64,000 bases of DNA from Ornithinimicrobium sp. F0845. Lineage in GTDB: Bacteria; Actinomycetota; Actinomycetes; Actinomycetales; Dermatophilaceae. Under the pieces are notes generated by a model. That model worked only from the letters and a program-made list of their open reading frames with translations, ran no database searches and was not told the DNA's origin. Positions within the stretch are counted from its first letter, which is position 1. Every line of letters begins with the position of its first letter. A program made the translations under genes and the position numbers. Below are positions 27,245 through 38,697 of the stretch, piece after piece. The stretch spans positions 62,001 through 126,000 of the forward strand of contig NZ_JALKAL010000005.1 in the NCBI RefSeq assembly GCF_023015765.1. The letters are read 5' to 3'.

Positions 27245-27261
27245 CGGCCGGGCCCCGGCCG
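27245..27261. repeat. GC-rich palindrome between glyA and wecA
   Basis: CGGCCGGG-C-CCCGGCCG, 8-bp arms, 15 nt after the glyA stop. It could slow or end transcription, but there is no T-tract. Confidence 0.45.
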
Positions 27262-27283
27262 AGCGAAGACTGTGTGGTGACCG

Positions 27284-28375
27284 GTGCGCGAATACCTCCT
27301 GGTGCTGCTGGTCGCCGCGGTGTTCACGTATGCCGCCACGACCCTGGTCCGCTACCTCGCCTTCGCGATCGGTGCGGTGACGCCGGTCCGGGCCCGCGAC
27401 GTGCATTCCGTGCCCATCCCGCGGCTCGGGGGTGTGGCGATGTTCTGCGGCTTCGCCGCCGCGGTCGCGCTGGGCAGCCAGCTGCCCTACCTGTCCGGGC
27501 TGTTCGGCAGCCGCGAGCTGCTGGGCGTGCTGCTGGGCGCGGGGATCATCACCCTGCTGGGGGCGATCGACGACGTCCGTGACCTGGACTGGCTGACCAA
27601 GCTGGCCGGGCAGGTGCTGGCCGGTGGTGTGATGGCCTTCTTCGGGGTGCAGCTGCTCTCGATCCCGGTCTTCGGCGTGACCGTGCTGCCCGAGCCGGTG
27701 CTGGTCACCCTCACCATCCTCATCGTCGTGGTCTCCACCAACGCGGTGAACTTCGTCGACGGCCTGGACGGCCTCGCGGCCGGCGTGGTGTTCATCTCCG
27801 CGGGCGCGTTCTTCGCCTGGAGCTATCTGGTCAGCCACAACTTCGACCCGCCCAACGTCTTCACGACCGCGACGTTCATCACGGCCGCGCTGATGGGCTG
27901 CTGCCTCGGCTTCCTGCCGCACAACCTGCACCCGGCCCGGCTGTTCATGGGGGACGCCGGGGCCCTGCTGCTCGGTCTGCTGCTCTCCGCGGCCACCATC
28001 TCGATGACCGGCAGCGTGGACCCCAACTCCAGCGTGGCCGCGACGTCGGCGACCACCGCCTTCCTGCTGCCCCTCTTCCTGCCGGTCGCCATCATGGCGC
28101 TGCCGATCCTGGACATGCTGCTCGCCGTCGTGCGGCGGACCCGGCGCGGTGACCTGCCGTGGAAGCCGGACGCCCACCACCTGCACCATCAGCTGCTGAA
28201 GATCGGGCACAGCCACCGGCGCGCGGTGGCGCTGATGTATCTCTGGTCCGCGCTGCTGGCCGTCGGGGCCGTCTCGTTCGCCTTCTTCCCGCCGCTGGCG
28301 ACGGCCGTCGTGCTCGTGCTGCTGCTCGTCGTCGCGGCCGTCCTGACCTGGCAGCCGGGACGCCGCGTGTCCTGA
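27284..28375 (+). CDS. wecA: MraY-family glycosyltransferase (WecA-like)
   Basis: 363-aa polytopic enzyme that transfers a sugar-1-phosphate, probably GlcNAc-1-P, to decaprenyl or undecaprenyl phosphate for cell-wall linkage units. Motifs: the metal site NFVDGLDGLAAG, FMGDAGALLLG, and the C-terminal HHLHHQLLKIGHSHRRAV. About ten membrane segments. Position just before the atp operon matches Rv1302 (wecA) in Mycobacterium tuberculosis, which supports the name. Confidence 0.92.
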   Translation: MREYLLVLLVAAVFTYAATTLVRYLAFAIGAVTPVRARDVHSVPIPRLGGVAMFCGFAAAVALGSQLPYLSGLFGSRELLGVLLGAGIITLLGAIDDVRDLDWLTKLAGQVLAGGVMAFFGVQLLSIPVFGVTVLPEPVLVTLTILIVVVSTNAVNFVDGLDGLAAGVVFISAGAFFAWSYLVSHNFDPPNVFTTATFITAALMGCCLGFLPHNLHPARLFMGDAGALLLGLLLSAATISMTGSVDPNSSVAATSATTAFLLPLFLPVAIMALPILDMLLAVVRRTRRGDLPWKPDAHHLHHQLLKIGHSHRRAVALMYLWSALLAVGAVSFAFFPPLATAVVLVLLLVVAAVLTWQPGRRVS

Positions 28376-28429
28376 GCGTGAGGAGCATCACCGACGCGGT
28401 GGTCGCACTCGGCTAGGTGCGCGCGCGGT

Positions 28430-28451
28430 GCTTGTGATAGTTTTCACAAGC
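28430..28451. promoter_or_regulatory. CRP-type binding site upstream of the atp operon
   Basis: TGTGATAGTTTTCACA (28433-28448) is an exact TGTGA-N6-TCACA CRP consensus, extended to 8-bp arms GCTTGTGA/TCACAAGC. It lies 83 nt before the atpI ATG. A second palindrome, GCGTTCGAAACGC (28450-28462), directly abuts it. CRP-family control would link ATP synthase expression to cAMP or energy state. Confidence 0.7.
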
Positions 28452-28530
28452 GTTCGAAACGCGCGCGTGGCCACGCTCACGCTGCCGGACGCGCGCCACC
28501 GACCTCCCGTACAGAGCAGTGAGGAAGCCG

Positions 28531-28992
28531 ATGTCAGCCAGCCGCAGCCCCCAGCCACGCCCCCGGCGTGCGCGCGGGTCCGTGCGGCGGCGGATGGTGA
28601 CCTTCGCGCTCCTGCCCGGCCTGGTCGTCACGCTCCTGGCAGGCGTCGTCGCCTGGGCCCTGCGGGATGAGTGGGCCGGGATCTCCGCCCTCATCGGCGG
28701 TGGCATCGGGGTGGGGATCTTCCTGGCCGGACTCGTCGGGATCACCGGCGTCGTCGCCGGCCCCGCCTACGCCACGATGGCCGGGGCGTTCGCCCTGCTG
28801 GGACTGCAGATCGTCGTCGGTTTCGCCGTGCTCTACCTGCTCTCGCGCGTGGGGTGGATCGACATGCTGCCGCTGGGCCTGGGGTTCCTGGCCGCCGGCC
28901 TGGCCTTCCAGATCGGCACCGTCGTCGGCTACACCGGCTCCCGCCAGCTCGTCTTCGGCGGAGATGACTCGGCCCCCGGGAAGGTGCGATGA
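28531..28992 (+). CDS. atpI: ATP synthase protein I-like membrane protein
   Basis: 153 aa with a basic N-terminus (RPRRARGSVRRRM) and four hydrophobic helices. Its position before atpB and its helix pattern match actinobacterial AtpI/Rv1303-like proteins, which assist c-ring assembly in other bacteria. Sequence similarity in this family is weak, so the name rests mostly on position. The ATG at 28531 has GAGGAAG 5 nt upstream; a GTG at 28519 is an alternative. Its stop overlaps the next ATG. Confidence 0.72.
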   Translation: MSASRSPQPRPRRARGSVRRRMVTFALLPGLVVTLLAGVVAWALRDEWAGISALIGGGIGVGIFLAGLVGITGVVAGPAYATMAGAFALLGLQIVVGFAVLYLLSRVGWIDMLPLGLGFLAAGLAFQIGTVVGYTGSRQLVFGGDDSAPGKVR

Positions 28993-29255
28993 TGTCGCGA
29001 TCCGACGCTGGGAGCACAGCCATGACCGAGCAGCCCGAGCGCTCGACCGAGCCCGAGCACACGCCGGGCTACGCGGCGCAGACCAACATCGCCACCGACG
29101 TGATCGCCTACCTGCTGGCCGGGCCGCTGCTCTTCGGCGGCCTCGGATTCCTCCTCGACCGCTGGCTCGAGCTGACCTTTTTCGTGGTCATCGGCCTGCT
29201 GGCGGGGATGGCCCTGTCCATGTATGTCATCTGGAACCGGTACGGTACGTCATGA
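28989..29255 (+). CDS. AtpZ/AtpI-family protein
   Basis: 88 aa with two membrane helices; the second half (YLLAGPLLFGGLGFLLDRWL) resembles the F0F1-ATPase AtpZ family, small proteins implicated with AtpI in Mg2+ or Ca2+ handling and c-ring assembly. Start overlaps the previous stop (ATGA); a later ATG at 29022 would remove 11 residues. Having both this and the 153-aa AtpI-like protein mirrors the AtpZ-AtpI pairs of other phyla. Confidence 0.75.
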   Translation: MMSRSDAGSTAMTEQPERSTEPEHTPGYAAQTNIATDVIAYLLAGPLLFGGLGFLLDRWLELTFFVVIGLLAGMALSMYVIWNRYGTS

Positions 29256-29334
29256 CATCCCCCGCGAGCCCCGAGTGGCCCCTGCGATGGGGGACTGCCC
29301 AGAACACCCGCCCGAGCACGACTGAGGAGAACCT

Positions 29335-30159
29335 GTGAGCCCGACCGCAGCTGTGCTGCTGCCCATGGCCGAGGGGGAGAGCCACTTCCCCCCGGACCCC
29401 TCGCTGTTCTGGCAGCCGCTGGTGAAGTTCGGCACCGTCGACCTGTTCGGCTCGGAGATGACGCTGGCGATCACCCGCCCCATGGTCATCCTCGCGCTCA
29501 CGGTCGGTCTGCTCTCCTGGTGGCTGATCGCCACGACCAAGAAGGCCGCGGTCGTCCCCAGCAAGGGGCAGGCGGGCACCGAGGCCGTCTACAACTTCGT
29601 GCGCAACGGCGTGGCCCGCGACATGATCGGCAGCCGCGACTTCCTGCCGTTCGTGCCCTTCCTGTTCACGATGTTCGTGCTGATCCTGTTCAACAACTGG
29701 ATGGGCATCATCCCGCCGGTGCAGATGCCGACCATGGGCCGCATCGGCATCCCGATCGCGCTGACCCTGCTGGTCTACATCGTCTACCACTGGGTCGGCG
29801 TCAAGAAGCACGGCTTCGTGGGCTACTTCAAGTTCATGATCCCGGCCGGTCTGCCCGGCTGGATCAAGCCGGCCATCCTCGGCCTGGAGATGCTGACCTT
29901 CTTCGTCACTCGCCCGCTCACGCTGGCGCTGCGACTCTTCGGCAACATGTTCGCCGGCCACCTGCTGCTCGTCGTGTTCATCATCGGCGGCTGGGAGCTC
30001 TTCCAGCAGGGCGGCTTCCTGACCCTCGTCTCGGTCCCGGCCTGGATCATGGCCTTCGCGATGACCGTCTTCGAGGCCCTGGTCCAGTTCCTGCAGGCCT
30101 ACGTCTTCGTCCTCCTGGCCGCCTCCTACATCGGCGGCGCCCTCGTGGACGAGCACTGA
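29335..30159 (+). CDS. atpB: ATP synthase F0 subunit a
   Basis: 274-aa membrane subunit forming the proton half-channels against the c-ring. The essential Arg is in LTLALRLFGNMFAGHLLL, and the C-terminal helix reads VQFLQAYVFVLLAASYIGGA. GTG start after GAGGAGAA. The spacer to atpE (73 nt) holds a hairpin with G-U pairs (CCGGGCGGC with GTCGTCCGG, near 30186-30209). Confidence 0.96.
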   Translation: MSPTAAVLLPMAEGESHFPPDPSLFWQPLVKFGTVDLFGSEMTLAITRPMVILALTVGLLSWWLIATTKKAAVVPSKGQAGTEAVYNFVRNGVARDMIGSRDFLPFVPFLFTMFVLILFNNWMGIIPPVQMPTMGRIGIPIALTLLVYIVYHWVGVKKHGFVGYFKFMIPAGLPGWIKPAILGLEMLTFFVTRPLTLALRLFGNMFAGHLLLVVFIIGGWELFQQGGFLTLVSVPAWIMAFAMTVFEALVQFLQAYVFVLLAASYIGGALVDEH

Positions 30160-30232
30160 CCAACAACTGAATAGTTCAATGCCACCGGGCGGCTGAGCGT
30201 CGTCCGGGACAACACACAGAAAGAGAACTGAC

Positions 30233-30439
30233 GTGACTGGTGACATCACTCTGCTCGGCTACGGCCTGGCTGCCATCGGCCCGGCCATCGGCGTGGGTCT
30301 GATCTTCGCCGCCTACATCAACGGCGTCGCGCGCCAGCCGGAGGCCCAGAAGATCCTCCAGCCGATCGCCATCCTGGGCTTCGCGCTCGCCGAGGCGCTC
30401 GCGATCTTCGCCCTGGTGCTCTTCTTCATCCGGCTCTGA
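30233..30439 (+). CDS. atpE: ATP synthase F0 subunit c
   Basis: 68-aa two-helix proteolipid. [20 protein letters not shown] is the first helix and loop with the conserved RQP. The proton-carrying acid is Glu in [13 protein letters not shown] of helix 2. The Gly pattern GPAIGVG departs a little from the usual alternating GxGxG. GTG start after AAAGAGAA. About ten copies per complex are needed, and a hairpin follows at 30475-30493. Confidence 0.96.
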   Translation: MTGDITLLGYGLAAIGPAIGVGLIFAAYINGVARQPEAQKILQPIAILGFALAEALAIFALVLFFIRL

Positions 30440-30474
30440 CGCTGGTTCCTCCCGCACCCACCAGCCCATGTGGC

Positions 30475-31164
<690 letters not shown>

Positions 31165-31165
<1 letters not shown>

Positions 31166-31974
31166 TGCAGGGCGCATCCCGTTCGGCGCTGGCCGAGTCC
31201 CGCGAGGTCCTCTCGCAGGCACTCGAGCAGGGTGCCGACCGTAGTCAGCTGGGTGAGGAGCTGCTCAAGGTGGCCGGGGTCATCGGGGGTAACGCCGTGC
31301 TCCGACGGTCCCTCGCCGACCCGTCGCGGGAGTCCCAGCCCAAGATCGACCTGGTTAACCGGCTGTTCTCCGGCCGGGTCAGCGACGAGGCACTGCACGT
31401 CGCCTCGACCGTGGCCTCCCGACGCTGGGCGGCCGAGGGTGACCTGACCGCCACGCTGGAGTCCTTCGGCGTCGAGGCGATCCTGGCCCAGGCCGAGGCT
31501 GCCGGTCGGTTGTCCCAGGTCGAGGACGAGCTGTTCCGCTTCGGACGCATCGTCGACGGCACCGGGGAGCTCCGCTCCGCGCTGACCGATCGGCGCGCAC
31601 CTGCGGCGGCCAAGGGCAAGGTCGTCAAGACCCTGCTCGGCGACCGCAGCGCCCCGGAGACGGTGCGACTGGCCGAGCTGGCCGCGACCCACCGCAGCAC
31701 GCGGTTCGACCACGCGATCGAGGCCTACCTGGCGATCGCGGCCCGACGGCAGGAGCAGCTCACCGCCATGGTGACCACGGCCGTGCCGCTGACCGAGCAG
31801 CAGCTCGACCGGCTCACCTCGGCGCTCGGCTCGCACTACGGCCGCGAGATCCGTGCCAACGCAGTCGTCGACCCGCAGGTGGTCGGTGGCATCCGTGTCG
31901 ACATCGGTGACGAGGTCATCGACGGCACGATCCTCAGCCGTCTCGACGAGGCGCGCCGCAGGATGACCAGCTGA
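31165..31974 (+). CDS. atpH: ATP synthase F1 subunit delta
   Basis: 269-aa stalk-cap subunit. The C-terminal OSCP-like domain reads [20 protein letters not shown] and [20 protein letters not shown]. It is longer than E. coli delta (177 aa), as usual for actinobacteria, because of an N-terminal helical region. TGATG overlap with atpF implies coupled translation. The 97-nt gap to atpA contains three 15-bp repeats. Confidence 0.94.
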
Positions 31975-31988
31975 CCCACCCCGCAGTG

Positions 31989-32033
31989 ACCACCGCACAG
32001 ACGACCACTGCACAGACGACCACCGCACAGACC
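31989..32033. repeat. Three tandem 15-bp repeats between atpH and atpA
   Basis: ACCACCGCACAGACG, ACCACTGCACAGACG and ACCACCGCACAGACC run in direct order with one mismatch each in copies two and three. A small GGCCCGG-A-CCGGGCC palindrome follows at 32042-32056, then the GAGGAGAAG ribosome site of atpA. Confidence 0.9.
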
Positions 32034-32071
32034 ATGCTCATGGCCCGGACCGGGCCGCGTACGAGGAGAAG

Positions 32072-33724
32072 ATGATGACGGAGCTGACGATCCGTCCGGA
32101 CGAGATCCGGGACGCACTGGACACTTTCGTCCAGTCCTACCAGCCCACGGCGGCCTCCCGCGAGGAGGTCGGACGCGTGATCGACGCCGGTGACGGCATC
32201 GCGCACGTGGAGGGCCTGCCCTCCGCCATGACCAACGAGCTGCTCGAGTTCGAGGACGGCACGCTCGGCCTGGCGCTGAACCTCGATGTCCACGACATCG
32301 GTGTGGTCATCCTGGGCGAGTTCGCCGGCATCGACGAGGGCCAGCAGGTCAAGCGGACCGGCGAGGTGCTCTCCGTGCCGGTCGGTGACGGCTACCTCGG
32401 CCGGGTCGTCGACCCGCTGGGCAACCCGATCGACGGGCTCGGCGAGATCGAGTCCGAGGAGCGCCGCGTCCTCGAGCTCCAGGCTCCCGGCGTCATGCAG
32501 CGCAAGTCGGTGCACGAGCCCCTGCAGACCGGCATCAAGGCGATCGACGCGATGATCCCGGTCGGCCGCGGCCAGCGCCAGCTGATCATCGGTGACCGTC
32601 AGACCGGCAAGACCACGGTCGCGATCGACACGATCCTGAACCAGAAGGCCAACTGGGAGTCCGGCGACCCGGACAAGCAGGTGCTCTGCATCTACGTCGC
32701 GATCGGCCAGAAGGGCTCGACCATCGCCTCGGTCCGCAGCACCCTCGAGGAGGGCGGCGCGATGGACTACACCACCATCGTCGCGGCCCCGGCCTCCGAC
32801 CCGGCCGGCTTCAAGTACCTCGCGCCCTACACCGGCTCGGCCATCGGCCAGCACTGGATGTACCAGGGCAAGCACGTCCTCATCGTCTTCGACGACCTGT
32901 CCAAGCAGGCCGAGGCCTACCGCGCCGTGTCGCTGCTGCTGCGCCGCCCGCCGGGCCGCGAGGCCTACCCGGGTGACGTCTTCTACCTGCACAGCCGGCT
33001 CCTGGAGCGCTGCGCCAAGCTCTCCGACGACATGGGCGCGGGCTCGATGACCGGTCTGCCGATCATCGAGACCAAGGCCGGCGACGTCTCGGCCTACATC
33101 CCGACCAACGTCATCTCCATCACCGACGGGCAGATCTACCTGCAGGCGGACCTGTTCAACTCCGACGTCCGTCCCGCGATCGACGTGGGTGTCTCGGTGT
33201 CCCGCGTGGGTGGTGCGGCCCAGGTGAAGGCCATGAAGTCGGTCTCCGGCCGACTGAAGGTGGACCTGGCCCAGTTCCGTGAGATGGAGGCGTTCGCGAT
33301 GTTCGCCTCCGACCTGGACGCCGCCTCGCGCGCCCAGCTCGAGCGCGGTGCCCGCATGGTCGAGCTGCTCAAGCAGCCGCAGTCCAGCCCGATCCCGATG
33401 GAGGAGCAGGTCGCGATCATCTGGGCCGGCACCACCGGTGAGCTGGACAGCGTCGCCGTCGCGGACGTGCGCCGCTTCGAGCAGGAGTTCATCGACTACC
33501 TGCGTCGTGAGCAGGGCGACCTGCTCGCCGGGATCCGCGAGACGGGCAAGCTCGGTGACGACACCGAGGCCAGCCTCAACTCCTCGATGAAGGCCTTCAA
33601 GGAGCAGTTCCGTGCCTCCGGCGAGGGCGGCATCCAGCCCGGCAGCGACGAGGACGACGAGAACCGCGACGCCCTCGAGGTCGAGGACGTCAACCAGGAG
33701 CAGATCCAGCGCCAGAAGCGCTGA
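32072..33724 (+). CDS. atpA: ATP synthase F1 subunit alpha
   Basis: 550-aa non-catalytic nucleotide-binding subunit. P-loop [16 protein letters not shown] near 170 and [20 protein letters not shown] are diagnostic. The C-terminus has an acidic extension ([20 protein letters not shown]), seen in other actinobacterial alpha subunits. ATGATG start; either Met is possible. A 13-bp hairpin follows in the spacer before atpG. Confidence 0.98.
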   Translation: MMTELTIRPDEIRDALDTFVQSYQPTAASREEVGRVIDAGDGIAHVEGLPSAMTNELLEFEDGTLGLALNLDVHDIGVVILGEFAGIDEGQQVKRTGEVLSVPVGDGYLGRVVDPLGNPIDGLGEIESEERRVLELQAPGVMQRKSVHEPLQTGIKAIDAMIPVGRGQRQLIIGDRQTGKTTVAIDTILNQKANWESGDPDKQVLCIYVAIGQKGSTIASVRSTLEEGGAMDYTTIVAAPASDPAGFKYLAPYTGSAIGQHWMYQGKHVLIVFDDLSKQAEAYRAVSLLLRRPPGREAYPGDVFYLHSRLLERCAKLSDDMGAGSMTGLPIIETKAGDVSAYIPTNVISITDGQIYLQADLFNSDVRPAIDVGVSVSRVGGAAQVKAMKSVSGRLKVDLAQFREMEAFAMFASDLDAASRAQLERGARMVELLKQPQSSPIPMEEQVAIIWAGTTGELDSVAVADVRRFEQEFIDYLRREQGDLLAGIRETGKLGDDTEASLNSSMKAFKEQFRASGEGGIQPGSDEDDENRDALEVEDVNQEQIQRQKR

Positions 33725-33731
33725 CCGCCCG

Positions 33732-33760
33732 CCGCGCGACCGGGCACCCCGGTCGCGCGG
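33732..33760 (+). repeat. Strong hairpin between atpA and atpG
   Basis: CCGCGCGACCGGG (33732-33744) and CCCGGTCGCGCGG (33748-33760) form a perfect 13-bp stem with a CAC loop, 7 nt after the atpA stop and 45 nt before atpG. No T-tract follows. Confidence 0.85.
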
Positions 33761-33805
33761 CAGGCACCACCAACCACCACTACGGCTGACTAGAGAGGCG
33801 AGGCA

Positions 33806-36180
<2,375 letters not shown>

Positions 36181-36204
36181 TCCCGGACTCCACCCACGCA
36201 TCAG

Positions 36205-36250
36205 GTCCAGGGGCGGGCGGCGGCTTTCGTGCCACCGCCCGCCCCTGGAC
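36205..36250 (+). repeat. Strong hairpin between atpD and atpC
   Basis: GTCCAGGGGCGGGCGG (36205-36220) and its exact complement (36235-36250) form a 16-bp stem with a 14-nt loop, 24 nt after the atpD stop. No T-tract follows. Confidence 0.85.
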
Positions 36251-36256
36251 TAGACT
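36251..36256 (+). promoter_or_regulatory. Putative -10 box (TAGACT) before atpC
   Basis: TAGACT abuts the end of the atpD-atpC hairpin and would give atpC its own short leader with the GGAGAGG ribosome site. The -35 is weak. Confidence 0.3.
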
Positions 36257-36286
36257 TGACAGAACGCCACGGAGAGGAAACAGCAC

Positions 36287-36556
36287 GTGAGTGCACTGGA
36301 GGTTGAGCTCGTCGCCGCGGACCGGATGGTCTGGCAGGGCGAGGCTAGTTTCGTGCGGGCTCGCAGCATCGACGGCGAGCTCGGCATCCTGCCGGGGCAC
36401 TCGCCGCTGCTGGGAGTGCTCGTGGAGGGCGCCGTCACCATCGACACCGGTGGCAGCAAGCAGTCCGTGACCATCGACTCAGGATTCCTGTCGGTGGACC
36501 ACAACCGGGTCACCATCGTGGCCGCCCAGGTCGACGCGTCCGGACTCACCGCCTGA
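36287..36556 (+). CDS. atpC: ATP synthase F1 subunit epsilon, short form
   Basis: 89-aa beta-barrel domain only (LEVELVAADRMVWQGEASFV, LGILPGHSPLLGVL). E. coli epsilon is 139 aa and has a C-terminal helical hairpin that inhibits the enzyme; that hairpin is missing, so inhibition must work otherwise. Actinobacterial epsilon subunits are often short, but this is at the low end. GTG start after GGAGAGGAAA. Confidence 0.95.
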   Translation: MSALEVELVAADRMVWQGEASFVRARSIDGELGILPGHSPLLGVLVEGAVTIDTGGSKQSVTIDSGFLSVDHNRVTIVAAQVDASGLTA

Positions 36557-36563
36557 GCTGACC

Positions 36564-36992
36564 ATGGACACCGGCGCCATCCTCCTCATCGTGCTCACGG
36601 TGCTGGCGGCTGCGCTGGTGGTGGGGGTCGGCTACCTCGCCTTCTCCCGTTACTCCGAGGTCTCCCACGGTTTCCCGTGCGCCTACCGCGCCGACGCGTC
36701 CTCCTCCTGGGACCGGGGGCTCCTCTGCTACAAATCGGGCCGTCTCGACCACTTCGGTCGCGGCGGCCCGTTCCGTGAGCCGCTGCACCACTGGCAGCGG
36801 GTCGCCCTGAACTTCGGGATCGCCCGGTCGATGGAGGCCGACGAACTGCCCTGGCTCCCCGCCCCCGTGCTCGCCGTCCCCTGTGAGTATGCCGGGGACC
36901 GCTTCGAGCTCGCGCTCGGCCTGGAGCACTACACGGCACTGCGCGCCTGGCTCGAGTCGGTCCCTCCCGGCTGGAACGCCAACGTCGCGTGA
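36564..36992 (+). CDS. DUF2550 membrane-anchored protein
   Basis: 142 aa with one N-terminal helix (GAILLIVLTVLAAALVVGVG) and a soluble remainder containing GLLCYKSGRLDHFGRGG and ALRAWLESVPPGWNANVA. Found directly after atpC across actinobacteria (Rv1312 in M. tuberculosis), 7 nt downstream here. Function unknown. It is the last gene of the conserved block before the insertion island. Confidence 0.87.
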   Translation: MDTGAILLIVLTVLAAALVVGVGYLAFSRYSEVSHGFPCAYRADASSSWDRGLLCYKSGRLDHFGRGGPFREPLHHWQRVALNFGIARSMEADELPWLPAPVLAVPCEYAGDRFELALGLEHYTALRAWLESVPPGWNANVA

Positions 36993-37020
36993 ATGAGGCC
37001 GAGAGCGGCGTCGCCGGTGT

Positions 37021-37034
37021 GGTAGGCGCCTACC
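37021..37034. repeat. Perfect 14-bp palindrome after DUF2550
   Basis: GGTAGGCGCCTACC is self-complementary, 28 nt after the DUF2550 stop. It may act as a terminator stem or protein site. The following 37035-37115 holds no coding I can support. Confidence 0.55.
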
Positions 37035-37115
37035 GGCCTAGCTCAATTTTGCAGACTTGGTAGGTCTACACGGCAAGCAGAACTCGAATGCGCTGGGCGT
37101 TGTGTTCTATCCGAA

Positions 37116-37158
37116 CGACCTTAGGCATGTCACGAAACTCGTGCCATGCCTAAGGTCG
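37116..37158. repeat. Long interrupted palindrome left of the ISL3 element
   Basis: CGACCTTAGGCATG and CATGCCTAAGGTCG are perfect 14-bp arms. Inside, CACGA/TCGTG adds 5 bp around an AAC loop with one T-C mismatch. It lies 90 nt outside the ISL3 end in sequence of atypical composition; origin unknown. Confidence 0.75.
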
Positions 37159-37247
37159 AACAGGTTGTAGCGGTTTGCGTGCTGCCAGGAGAAAGCCATT
37201 CTGGGTGGGGAAAGGAAGGTCGGTATCCCTTTCAGCGGCCCGCTAAG

Positions 37248-38697
37248 CCGGCTCATCCGATTCCAGGGTGTAGTCGCGGTCTGAAGCCGCCGGTCTCGAG
37301 CAGGGACCTGGCGATGTAGTTGGTGAGGTTGCGGAACCCGAGGGCTGAGCCGCGGAGGTGTTCGAGCCGGCCGTTGATCGCCTCCGTAGGCCCGTTGCTG
37401 GTGCCGGGGCGGTCGAAGTAGGCCAGCACGTCGGCGGCCCGCTTCTTCCAACGTCCGGCCCAGCGTGATGACCTCGATCAGCGCGGCCGGGACGCCGTCG
37501 CTGACCGACTCGATCAGCTTGGTCATGAGCTCGCGGCCCTGGCGTCGGTCCTCGTGGCGGTAGGCCGCGATCATCCGCTGATTGATCCCCCAGGTCGCCT
37601 CGACCTGCACGTGCTCATCACCGGCGAACAGTGCCCGTAGTCGGCTGGCCTGCTTGTCAGTGAGCAGCCCAGCACCGGTGTGCAGCGTTCGCCGTGCGGA
37701 GTAGAGCGGGTCACCCTTGTGGCCGCGGTGACCGTGGATGGCCTGCTGGACCCGGCGTCGACACCGGTCCAACGCGTCGCCGGCCAACCGGACCACGTGG
37801 AAGGGATCCATGACCGCGACAGCGTCGGGGAGCTCCTCGGTGGTGGCGGTCTTGAAGCCGCTGAACCCGTCCATCGCGACGACTTCCACGCCGTCACGCC
37901 AGGTGTCGCTCCGGGTGGCGAGCCAGGTCTTGAACACCTGCTTCGAGCGACCCTCGACCATGTCCAGGAGCCGTGCCGGGCCGGTGCCATCACGGATCGG
38001 GGTGAGGTCGATGATCACGGTGACGTACTTGTCGCCACGCCTGGTGTGGCGCCACACGTGTTCATCGACGCCAACGACTCGGACACCCTCGAACCGTGCC
38101 GGGTCGTCGATCAGGACCCGCTTGCCCTCGGCCACGACGGCGTCGTTAGCGGTGTCCCAGGCAACCCCGAGACCCTCGGCGACCCGGGCGACGGTGAGGT
38201 GAGCGATCACGATCCCCTCAAGTGCCCACCGCAGCCCGCGACGCGAGAGCTTCGCCCGAGGTTCGGCCGCACGGGAGGTGTCTTGGCGCCACACGTGCCC
38301 GCAGCCAGCGCATCGGTAGCGGCGGATGGTGAGCAGCAGCGTGGTAGGTCGCCAGCCGAGTGGTTCGTGGGCCAGCTGCCTGGTGACCGTGTCCCGCGGG
38401 GTTCCTTCGCAGCCGCATCGGCGGCACCACTGGTCGGCTTCGGCGACCTGGCACGCGACGACCGCACGGTCGGACTCGAGGCGTTGGCCGGTGACGACGA
38501 GGCCGAGCTCGTCGAGTCGGCAGAAGGTGGTCAGATCTGGGTGGGCGAACGAGCGTGAGCGGTCGCCGGCGGTAGCGTCGGGCACGTCGAGGTCTTTCAG
38601 GATGAGCGTGTAGGAGCCTTCATCCTCGGGAGACCTCGACGTCTATCCCGGGACCGCCACGCCAACGCCTGCTACGCCCACAACCGGGATGAGCCCC
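37248..38697 (-). mobile_element. ISL3-family insertion sequence
   Basis: About 1.45 kb. Left end GGCTCATCCGATTCCAGGG (37250 on) and right end, read inward from 38697, GGGGCTCATCCCGGTTGTGG are imperfect inverted repeats (about 17 of 24 matching). The only gene is a frameshifted transposase. I find no 8-bp target duplication, and the right end abuts the IS3 orfB stop, so the element was nested in or rearranged with the IS3 copy. Confidence 0.8.
37253..38585 (-). pseudogene. ISL3 transposase, frameshifted
   Basis: Starts at 38585 with a CRRCG/CAGCGH zinc-finger-like region, then the transposase core: first catalytic Asp in VVGVDEHVWRHTRRGDK and second in AVMDPFHVVRLAGDALDR. At 37447-37450 an extra G turns a TLKKRAADVLAYF reading into TLEEAGRRRAGLL; in the other frame the family's SNGPTEAINGRLEHLRG with the catalytic Glu continues to a stop at 37253. 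The product made by direct reading would lack the third acidic residue and run out of frame to 37107. Inactive unless ribosomes shift or the base is a sequencing error. Confidence 0.85.

Noticed and set aside
31989-32033. CRISPR-like repeats (also at 50965-51036)
   Set aside because: The units are contiguous with no unique spacers and are too short. They are tandem repeats.
37253-38585. Programmed ribosomal frameshift in the ISL3 transposase
   Set aside because: ISL3 elements normally use one open frame. The site (TTGGAAGAAG) is not a typical slippery heptamer, and the added base sits in a conserved block. Simple mutation or sequence error is more likely.
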